Of a stretch of DNA of 64,000 bases, positions 24,263-31,460 are shown one piece after another (position 1 is the stretch's first letter; each line of letters starts with the position of its first letter). The notes beneath the pieces were generated by a model, which was not told where the DNA came from, did not search any database, and saw nothing but the letters and a program-made list of their open reading frames with translations. Source of the DNA: Micromonospora sp. RP3T (GTDB lineage Bacteria > Actinomycetota > Actinomycetes > Mycobacteriales > Micromonosporaceae); contig NZ_PYPS01000011.1 in NCBI RefSeq assembly GCF_003027925.1, positions 62,001 to 126,000 on the forward strand, in the 5' to 3' direction. The position numbers and the translations under genes are program-made.

Positions 24263-25488
24263 CTCTCGCTGGTGCCGTTCTCAACCATGGAAATCGCTTG
24301 TCGTGGCCTGTCGTCAGCTTCAGGACCCTCTTCCATCAGCGCAAGATTTCTCGACGGCCCGAACTGCCGCTGTTAGGCGTCGACCTCAAGGAGGGTGTCC
24401 GCCTGCGTGCAGCAGGCGATGGACGGCCAGCTGCCAGCGAAGACCTCTCCGCCTACAAGTTTGTACGCGTGAACGACGTCGTCATGAACCGGCTGGGAAA
24501 GCCGCATGGATCCGTGGGCGTGTCGAATCACTCAGGTATCACGAGTCCGGCCTATTGGGTGCTGGAAGTCGACCAGTCGCTTGCGTATCCTCGATTCATC
24601 CACTATCTGTTGCGATCCCGCCACCTTATTTGCGAATACGAGCGTCTCGGTAAGAGCATGCCGCCGAACCAGTTCGACATCTCTTGGGACGCCTTCCAAA
24701 GCATCGCGGTTCCCATGCCGCCGCTGCCGGACCAACAGCGGATCGCCAACTATTTGGACAGTGAGATTCTGCGGCTTGCAGAGCTCGCGAGGCGCTACCA
24801 GTCCTGCGGCCTGCTATTGACCGAACGAATGGGGGTGCAGATTGAGCTTGCGATGAGCCCGTTCGAGCGGAAGAAGCTACGTCCACTCCTAAGCCTGCTT
24901 CGGGATGGCACGCACCAGCCGCCTCCTCGCGTCGATGAGGGCTACCCCCTCCTCAGCGTCAGGAACATCATCGATGGCAACTTAGTCCGCCGGCCCGACG
25001 ACAGTTTTGTAAGCCCTAAGGATTTCCGTGATCTTTGGAAGGCGTGCCCTGTTGTGGAGGGTGACGTAGTGCTGGCAATCGTCGGTGCCACGCTCGGGAA
25101 AGCGGCGGTCGTTGGACCGATGGAGCCCTTCTGTATCCAACGAAGCCTAGCTGTACTTCGTCCAGATAGAAGAAGGCTGGTGCCCCGATTCCTTCTTTGG
25201 GCCCTACGGGCGCGCGAGTTCCAGGACAGTCTGTGGCTCAGGTCCGGATTCTCCGCTCAGCCGGGTGTTTACCTTGATACAATAGCAAATTTGCGGATTC
25301 CGCTTCCTCCTGTTGAGGAACAGTATGCCGTAGTCGAGAATCTGGATCTTCTTAACGAGGAGACTGGAAGGCTAAATAATTATCTGGGACGTCAGCAGGA
25401 CCTACTCTTCGAGCGCCGGCAGTCGCTCATTACCGCCGCCGTAACAGGGCAAATTGATGTAACTACGGCCCAGAGCGTGGACGCATGA
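24259..25488 (+). CDS. hsdS: Type I restriction-modification specificity subunit HsdS
   Basis: The 409-residue protein has two target-recognition halves (about residues 15-160 and 205-370). Each ends in a conserved helix start (PMPPLPDQQRIANYLDSEI and PLPPVEEQYAVVENLDLL), the usual tandem arrangement that reads a bipartite DNA site. It overlaps hsdM and hsdR by four bases each. Its base composition is visibly lower in GC than its neighbours, and it has TTA leucine codons at 24373 and 24982. This suggests recent acquisition or recombination of the recognition domains. The DNA sequence recognised cannot be predicted. Confidence 0.94.
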   Translation: MTLAGAVLNHGNRLSWPVVSFRTLFHQRKISRRPELPLLGVDLKEGVRLRAAGDGRPAASEDLSAYKFVRVNDVVMNRLGKPHGSVGVSNHSGITSPAYWVLEVDQSLAYPRFIHYLLRSRHLICEYERLGKSMPPNQFDISWDAFQSIAVPMPPLPDQQRIANYLDSEILRLAELARRYQSCGLLLTERMGVQIELAMSPFERKKLRPLLSLLRDGTHQPPPRVDEGYPLLSVRNIIDGNLVRRPDDSFVSPKDFRDLWKACPVVEGDVVLAIVGATLGKAAVVGPMEPFCIQRSLAVLRPDRRRLVPRFLLWALRAREFQDSLWLRSGFSAQPGVYLDTIANLRIPLPPVEEQYAVVENLDLLNEETGRLNNYLGRQQDLLFERRQSLITAAVTGQIDVTTAQSVDA

Positions 25489-28400
25489 GTCCGGCGCACC
25501 AGGAGCAGTCGTTTGAAACTGCAATCAAAGGAGCTCTCGCTGGTGTAGGGTGGCTCGGCGGCATCCCCGGGCACTACGATCCGCATCTCGGGCTCGACAT
25601 CGCCGAGGTGTTTGCCTTCATTGGGGTGACGCAGCCGGACGAGTGGGCGAGGCTGCTGGCCTATCACGGAAACGACCCGGACGTGGCGCAGCGGCAGTTC
25701 GCCCGGCACCTCGCCAAGCAGATCGATGAACGCGGACCCCTTGACGTCCTCCGCCGGGGCGTCAAGGACAAGGGCGTCTTGATCCGGCTCGCCTACTTCA
25801 AGCCCGCGCACTCCATCATCGACGACGCGCTCAGCCTCTACCGCGCCAACCGCCTCACGGTCACCCGTCAGCTCGCCTACTCGACCAGCAACAACAACAC
25901 CCTCGACCTGATCCTCTTCGTCAACGGCATCCCCCTCGCCACCGCCGAGCTGAAGAACCCGCTCACCGGGCAGACCGTCGAGAACGCCAAGGAGCAGTAC
26001 CGCAAGACGCGCGACCCGAAGGAACTGATCTTCGCTCGGCGTACTCTCGTGCACTTCGCCGTTGATCCTGACCTGGTCTTCGTCACGACGAAGCTGGCGG
26101 GGGACAAGACCCGGTTCCTGCCCTTCAACACCGGCTCCAGCGGGCCGGGTGTCTCCGGGGGCGCCGGCAACCCGCCGGCGGGCGACAAGGGCTACCGCAG
26201 CTCCTACCTGTGGGAGCAGATCTGGCACCCCGATACGTGGCTCGACCTGGTCCGGCGGTTCCTGCACTACGACAAGGAATCCAAGGCGCTGATCTTTCCG
26301 CGCTACCACCAGTGGCACGCGGTCACCCAGCTCACCGACCACGCCGCCCGCCACGGGTCGGGCCACAACTACCTGGTCATGCACTCGGCCGGGTCGGGCA
26401 AGTCGAACACCATCGCCTGGCTGGCGCACCGGCTCTCCAGCCTGCACACCGCGCCCGACGTCGTGAAGGAAGGGCTGCGGCCCAACGAGCCGGTGTTCGA
26501 CAAGGTCATCATCATCACCGACCGGGTGGTGCTGGACCGGCAGTTGCAGGACACCGTCTTCCAGTTCGAGCACGTGCCCGGCGTGGTGCAACGCATCGAC
26601 AAGGACTCCGCCCAGCTCGCCGCCGCGCTCCAGGGTGAGACCGCCAAGGTGGTCATCACCACCATGCAGAAGTTTCCCTACGTGCTCAACCAGGTGCAGG
26701 GCCTGAAGGGCAAGCGGTTCGCGGTCGTCGTCGACGAGGCGCACTCGTCGCAGTCCGGCGACTCGGCCGCCGCGCTGAAGAAGGTGCTGCTCAAGCTCGG
26801 CAGCGACGACGTCGACGAGTCGGGTGACCTGCTCACCGCGTCGGCCCTGGCGCGGGGTCGGCACGAGACGCTGTCGTACTTCGCGTTCACCGCCACCCCG
26901 AAGCCGAAGACGCTCGAACTGTTCGGCACGCCGCACCCGGTCACCGGCAACCCGCAGCCGTTCCACACCTACTCGATGCGGCAGGCCATCGACGAGGGCT
27001 TCATCCTCGACGTGCTGCGCAACTACCTGACCTACAAGTCGTACTGGAAGCTGGCAAACGCCAACCCCGACGATCCGGAGGTCGACCCGAAGAAGGCCGG
27101 CTCCCAGCTCGCCCGTTTCGCCAGCCTGCACCCCACGATGCAGGCCCAGAAGGCGGAGATCATCGTCGAGCACTTCCGCCGGCACGCCGCGCCGCGTCTC
27201 GGCGGTCGCGCCAAGGCCATGGTGGTCACCGGCTACCGTGAGGCCGCCGTCCGCCTGCACACGGCCATTCGGAAGTACGTCGACATGCAGGGCTACGTGG
27301 GCTGCGACTCCCTGGTGGCGTTCTCCGGAGACCTGGAGGTCGACGGCGTCGAGCACACCGAGGCCAGGATCAACGGCTTCAGCGAGGAGGAACTGCGGAC
27401 GCGGTTCGCCTACACCGCGGCCGACGACAAGCACGCCGGCACGCCGAAGGCCAAGCAGGACACCGAGTACAAGATCCTGGTCGTCGCGGAGAAATATCAG
27501 ACCGGCTTCGACCAGCCGCTGCTCACCACGATGTACGTCGACAAGCTGCTGAAGAACGTCGCCGCGGTGCAGACCCTGTCCCGGCTCAACCGCACCCACC
27601 CGCTGAAGAACCAGGGTGACGTGTTCGTCCTGGACTTCGTCAACGAGGCCGGCGACATCGCCGAGCAGTTCAAGCCGTACTTCGAGACCGCCGCGACCAC
27701 CCCCACCGACCCGAACCTGCTCTACACGGCGCAGAACGCGGTCACCTCCTACCCGGTGCTGGTCCAGTCCGAGATGCAGGCGTACGCCGAAGCGCTGCTC
27801 GCGGCGGAACGAAAGGCGACCACCGAGACCGGCCTCCAGCGGGCCCACGCCGCGCTCTACCGCTTCACCGAGCCGGCCGTCCAGCGCTTCAAGGCCCTGG
27901 CCGCCGAGGACCCGGAGGCCGCGGACGGCTTCCGGTCCGCGCTGCGCGACTACACCCGGATGTACGCGTTCCTCAGCCAGGTGGTGCCCTACCACGACGA
28001 GGACCTGGAACGGCTCTACCTGTACGGGCGGGCGCTGCTCAACCGGCTGCCGCGCCGGCAGGACCCGTCCGTCGACATCGGCGAGGTGCAGCTGACCCAC
28101 CTGCGGGTCAGCAAGACCGGCGAGCACGACGCCTCGTTGTCGCCCGAGGGGGAGCAGATGCTGCCCGGTTTCGTCGGCGGCGGCGCCGGATCCCAGCACG
28201 ACCCGGAGAAGGTCGCGCTTTCCGAGTTGATCGACGCGTTCAACGACCGGTTCGGCATCGGGCTCGGTGAGGCTGACAAGGTCTGGGTCGAACAGCAGAT
28301 CGTCGCCCTCGCCGAGGACGGCACTCTCGAAGCCGCCGCGCTGGTCAACGACGAGAGCAACTTCGGGGTCGTCTGCGACAAGCGGATCGAGGACGTGATC

Positions 28401-28532
28401 CTGTCCCGGCACGACGACAACGGCAAGCTGATGCAGCGCTACCTCGACGACGAGAGCCTGCGCTCACGACTCAACCAGTTCGCGCGCCGACAGGCGTACC
28501 AGATGATCCGCCGCCGCAAGGGCATCGCCTAA
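25485..28532 (+). CDS. hsdR: Type I restriction endonuclease subunit HsdR
   Basis: The 1015-residue protein has an N-terminal PD-(D/E)XK nuclease domain with Asp141 and Glu155-x-Lys157 (NTLDLI ... ATAELKN). An SF2 translocase follows, with Walker A MHSAGSGKSN (Lys306) and Walker B DEAH (417-420). The motor ends with QTLSRLNRTHP, and a helical C-terminal region binds the methylase core. It forms with HsdM and HsdS the restricting complex that pumps and cuts unmodified DNA. All key residues are present, so the system looks active. The membrane protein and kinase genes follow closely and may be co-transcribed. Confidence 0.95.
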   Translation: MSPAHQEQSFETAIKGALAGVGWLGGIPGHYDPHLGLDIAEVFAFIGVTQPDEWARLLAYHGNDPDVAQRQFARHLAKQIDERGPLDVLRRGVKDKGVLIRLAYFKPAHSIIDDALSLYRANRLTVTRQLAYSTSNNNTLDLILFVNGIPLATAELKNPLTGQTVENAKEQYRKTRDPKELIFARRTLVHFAVDPDLVFVTTKLAGDKTRFLPFNTGSSGPGVSGGAGNPPAGDKGYRSSYLWEQIWHPDTWLDLVRRFLHYDKESKALIFPRYHQWHAVTQLTDHAARHGSGHNYLVMHSAGSGKSNTIAWLAHRLSSLHTAPDVVKEGLRPNEPVFDKVIIITDRVVLDRQLQDTVFQFEHVPGVVQRIDKDSAQLAAALQGETAKVVITTMQKFPYVLNQVQGLKGKRFAVVVDEAHSSQSGDSAAALKKVLLKLGSDDVDESGDLLTASALARGRHETLSYFAFTATPKPKTLELFGTPHPVTGNPQPFHTYSMRQAIDEGFILDVLRNYLTYKSYWKLANANPDDPEVDPKKAGSQLARFASLHPTMQAQKAEIIVEHFRRHAAPRLGGRAKAMVVTGYREAAVRLHTAIRKYVDMQGYVGCDSLVAFSGDLEVDGVEHTEARINGFSEEELRTRFAYTAADDKHAGTPKAKQDTEYKILVVAEKYQTGFDQPLLTTMYVDKLLKNVAAVQTLSRLNRTHPLKNQGDVFVLDFVNEAGDIAEQFKPYFETAATTPTDPNLLYTAQNAVTSYPVLVQSEMQAYAEALLAAERKATTETGLQRAHAALYRFTEPAVQRFKALAAEDPEAADGFRSALRDYTRMYAFLSQVVPYHDEDLERLYLYGRALLNRLPRRQDPSVDIGEVQLTHLRVSKTGEHDASLSPEGEQMLPGFVGGGAGSQHDPEKVALSELIDAFNDRFGIGLGEADKVWVEQQIVALAEDGTLEAAALVNDESNFGVVCDKRIEDVILSRHDDNGKLMQRYLDDESLRSRLNQFARRQAYQMIRRRKGIA

Positions 28533-28557
28533 CTGAATACCGCCGAGAGGAGGACGG

Positions 28558-29343
28558 TTGTCCCCGTCCGAACCCGCCTTCCACCTCTGGATCGCCGTGG
28601 ACGAGGCGCGCGTCATGACCGCGCTCGCGCCGCTCAAGGTGACCAGGTCGCCCCTACGGCATGAGTGGGGCAGCATCACCGACCTGCGAGCGGTCCCTGC
28701 TGGCCCGGAGTCCTCCAAGGTTCCCGGCGTCATCGTGCTCTGCGCCGTCGCCGTGCTCGTCTCCGCCGTGCTCTGCGGCTCTGGCGCACCCGTGCTTGTC
28801 GTACTGTTCCTGGTGGCGCTCCTGCTGGCCCTCGGGCTCGCCGGCATCATGTCGAAGAAGCCGCCGCCCCAGGTGGAGGCGCCCGACCAGGCTGCCTTCC
28901 CGACTCTGCACCACACCCTGACCGGCGGCGAGGAACGGGAGGACTTCCTCGACCTGGTCGAGCTGGCGGAACGCGCCGGCCGCGCGCTGCCCGGGGTGAG
29001 CCCAGTCGTCGACAGCACGGAAGGCGCCGAACTCCTGGCGCAGGTGCTCTGGGAGGCGAGCGACGTGCTGAGCCGTCGTCAGCAACTGCGTACTCAGGTG
29101 CGCCGCCAGCAGCAGCCTGCCACGACCGGTGACGCGAGCAGCCACGTCTCCCAGGCGTTGACCGAGCAGCGGCGACGCGTGTCCGGCCTCTGGGGTGAGA
29201 CCGAGGCGGAGCTGGCCCGGATTCGTGACGCGCTGGAACTCGCCGCCGTAGCCGCCGAGAACGCGGCTCACGATCCGAGTGCCGGCGAGGCCGTCCGCGA
29301 GGCGTACCGGGAACTGGCCGACATCTACGGCGAGCGGTACTAG
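28558..29343 (+). CDS. Hypothetical membrane protein with cytosolic helical domain
   Basis: A 261-residue protein begins at TTG 28558 behind GAGAGGAGG, 25 bases after hsdR. The first 55 residues are soluble. Residues about 58-100 form one or two hydrophobic helices (VIVLCAVAVLVSAVLCG, VLVVLFLVALLLALGLAGIM). The remaining 155 are charged and probably helical or coiled-coil, rich in Gln, Arg and Glu. I recognise no family. Its position between hsdR and a kinase, with small gaps, suggests it works with them, perhaps as a membrane partner or kinase substrate. That is inference. Confidence 0.7.
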   Translation: MSPSEPAFHLWIAVDEARVMTALAPLKVTRSPLRHEWGSITDLRAVPAGPESSKVPGVIVLCAVAVLVSAVLCGSGAPVLVVLFLVALLLALGLAGIMSKKPPPQVEAPDQAAFPTLHHTLTGGEEREDFLDLVELAERAGRALPGVSPVVDSTEGAELLAQVLWEASDVLSRRQQLRTQVRRQQQPATTGDASSHVSQALTEQRRRVSGLWGETEAELARIRDALELAAVAAENAAHDPSAGEAVREAYRELADIYGERY

Positions 29344-29388
29344 CCGGCCAAGCCGCAGAGCAACTGACGGGGCGCCGAGGGGAGACGC

Positions 29389-30966
29389 ATGCAGGCGCAG
29401 GAGCGGGTAGCCGACCGGTACGAGCTGACGTATCCGGTCGGGCACGGCGGCATGGGGGAGGTGTGGGCGGGCTTCGACGAGAAGCTGGACCGGCCGGTCG
29501 CCATCAAGTTCCTGCGCAAGCTGACCGTGCCGGAAGGCGACCGGGACACCGCCATCGATCGGTTCATCCGCGAGGCCAGAGTGACCGCGCGGCTGGACCA
29601 CCCCGGCGTGCCGAGCGTGCACGATGTCGGCCACCACGGCGACGATCTCTACATCGTCATGCAGCTCGTACCGGGTGTGCTCCTGTCCGACCTGATCGCC
29701 GAGCGCGGCTGGCTGGCGGTGCCCTGGGCCGCCGCCATCGGTACGCAGATCTGCTCGGTGCTGGCGGTGGCGCACGCTGCCTCGCTGGTGCACCGTGACC
29801 TGAAGCCGCAGAACGTGATGGTCACCCCCGCCGGCGCGGTCAAGGTGCTCGACTTCGGCGTGGCGGCCCTGCTCGGGCCGGACGTGCCCCGGCTGACCGC
29901 CACCGGGCACACGCTCGGTACGCCGACCTACATGGCCCCGGAACAGGCGCTCAACAGCGCCGTCGGCCCGCGCGCCGACCTCTACGCGCTCGGTTGCGTG
30001 CTGTTCGAGCTGCTCACCGGTCAGCCGCCCTACCGGGCCGACAACCCGCTCGGAATGCTGCACCGGCACCTGAACGACCCGGTCCCCTCCGTCACGAACC
30101 ACCGGGCGGGTGTGCCGGACGTCCTGGTGCAGCTCCTCGTCCGGTTGCTGGCCAAGGACCCCCAGCACCGTCCGGATTCAGCCGTCGAGGTGTACGAGCT
30201 GCTGGCGCCGTTCGGCGCGGTCGCGACCGAGAGAGCGGCCGACATCGGTCTGACCGTGGCGGACGGGCAGCGCGTCGACCCGACCATGCCGTACCGCTAT
30301 CCCTTCGGGCCGTTGCCACCCAGGACGCCACTGCCGCCAACCCGCGTCGACATCGCCCGGCCGCGAGCTGCGACGGAGATCGTCGAGCCGCCGTCGCTCG
30401 ACGAACTGGCCGAGGTGGAGGACCGCGTCTGGGCGCTCGCCGAGGAGGAACGATTCACGCAAGCCGCTGAGTTGCTCGAATCGGCGTTGCGGCCGGTTGG
30501 CAGAGGGCACGGGGCCAAGCAGCCTCGAATCCTGGAGCTGCGGCTCAACCTGGCGAACCTGTATGTCCTGTCCGGCGCGTTCCGGCAAGCGCTGCCCGAG
30601 TTCCAGCGGCTCATCGTCGATCTCGCCGCGCGTCCGGTCCCGGACGAAGAGCTGATCTGGCAGTGCCGGCAACAGGCGGCGAGCTGCCAGGCGGAGCTGG
30701 GCGAGGCGACCGAGGCGTTGAGAGAGCTGCGTGCCCTGCTCGCCGACGAGCAGCAGGTGATGCCCGCGGACTCACCCGAACTCTTTCCGCTACGGCAGCA
30801 GATCGCGATGCTCGTCGCCGGCCTGGGTGACGTTCCGGAGGCCCGGCGCCAACTGGAGGGACTGCGGCGTGACGTCAACGCGCTCCACGGCGCCGGATCC
30901 CCGCCGGCTGCCGAGATTGAGACGCTGCTGAACCACCTGGACCGGCTGGGGAACGACGGGAGCTGA
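29389..30966 (+). CDS. PknB-type serine/threonine protein kinase with C-terminal helical-repeat domain
   Basis: The 525-residue protein has a complete Hanks-type kinase domain. It shows GHGGMGEVW (Gly loop, 18-26), AIK (Lys40), the helix-C Glu62, HRDLKPQN (Asp137), DFG (155-157) and MAPEQA. The kinase domain ends near residue 280. After a proline-rich linker come about 190 residues of helical pairs (DEERFTQAAELLESALR, LRLNLANLYVLSGAFRQALPEFQRL) typical of TPR repeats. No transmembrane segment is present, unlike receptor PknB proteins. It lies 45 bases after the membrane-protein gene in the hsd operon direction. Soluble kinases of this kind occur in some phage-defence systems; a signalling role in this island is inferred. 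Confidence 0.9.
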   Translation: MQAQERVADRYELTYPVGHGGMGEVWAGFDEKLDRPVAIKFLRKLTVPEGDRDTAIDRFIREARVTARLDHPGVPSVHDVGHHGDDLYIVMQLVPGVLLSDLIAERGWLAVPWAAAIGTQICSVLAVAHAASLVHRDLKPQNVMVTPAGAVKVLDFGVAALLGPDVPRLTATGHTLGTPTYMAPEQALNSAVGPRADLYALGCVLFELLTGQPPYRADNPLGMLHRHLNDPVPSVTNHRAGVPDVLVQLLVRLLAKDPQHRPDSAVEVYELLAPFGAVATERAADIGLTVADGQRVDPTMPYRYPFGPLPPRTPLPPTRVDIARPRAATEIVEPPSLDELAEVEDRVWALAEEERFTQAAELLESALRPVGRGHGAKQPRILELRLNLANLYVLSGAFRQALPEFQRLIVDLAARPVPDEELIWQCRQQAASCQAELGEATEALRELRALLADEQQVMPADSPELFPLRQQIAMLVAGLGDVPEARRQLEGLRRDVNALHGAGSPPAAEIETLLNHLDRLGNDGS

Positions 30967-30997
30967 TCGTCCGAGGCGCACCGTCGCGCTGGAGGGC

Positions 30998-31198
30998 TTA
31001 CTTGGAGCTGTCCTGGAGGTCGGGGCGGTGGTCACGGATCCACCGCTCCACGTCGTCGGTCAGCCAGATACGGCCGACGGACAGCACTGCCACCGGATCG
31101 GGAAACGTCTTCGAGTTGGTGATCTGGTAGGCACGCGTGCGAGAGACACCAAGCATGTCCTGCACCTCTTGGCTCGCCACCAGCCGAAGCTTCCGCAC
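30998..31198 (-). CDS. AlpA/excisionase-like helix-turn-helix protein
   Basis: The 66-residue protein is a single winged HTH of the AlpA/excisionase type: EVQDMLGVSRTRAYQITNSKTFPDPVA forms the HTH, and GRIWLTDDVERWIRDHRPD the wing and last helix. Such proteins regulate genes on mobile or defence islands. It is read toward the kinase gene and divergent from the DUF262 gene. The space between carries five TGTTCA/TGAAC repeats that could be its operators. Confidence 0.85.
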   Translation of the reverse strand: MRKLRLVASQEVQDMLGVSRTRAYQITNSKTFPDPVAVLSVGRIWLTDDVERWIRDHRPDLQDSSK

Positions 31199-31223
31199 CC
31201 TGTCACGGTAGAAACAGTCGAAC

Positions 31224-31292
31224 TGAACATCTGCTTACTGTTCACATGAACTGCGCATATGCTTAGGTGCGTGTAGGCTGTTCATCTGTTCA
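31224..31292. promoter_or_regulatory. Cluster of five TGTTCA/TGAACA-type repeats
   Basis: TGAACA (31224), TGTTCA (31239), TGAACT (31247), TGTTCA (31279) and TGTTCA (31287) lie within 69 bases between the divergent HTH gene (start 31198) and the DUF262 gene (start 31461). The first pair forms an inverted repeat and the last two a direct repeat eight bases apart. This region is AT-rich compared with its surroundings, as expected for a regulated divergent promoter. The remaining 170 bases up to 31461 show nothing else I recognise. Confidence 0.6.
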
Positions 31293-31460
31293 CTCCAGCA
31301 AGTGGGATGGGCGTGCGTAAGCGCGACCGCTGGCTCCCCACGTCGGGCCGCCTGCTTGGCTGTCGACTATCCGACGACCTTTTCGTCGGGGTTGCTCCCG
31401 AGCGAATCGATCTGGTTGTCTTGCCGGCTCAGTGGCGGGTCCGAAAGAGACGGTGGCGGG

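Noticed and set aside
25392..28412. A 1006-codon minus-strand open frame opposite hsdR
   Set aside because: It is the mirror of hsdR codons and shows no motif; hsdR has clear nuclease and helicase motifs on the other strand.
31302..31460. Upstream extension of the DUF262 gene to 31302
   Set aside because: The extra 53 residues are not family-like and lie just behind the TGTTCA repeat cluster; ATG 31461 gives the canonical N-terminus.
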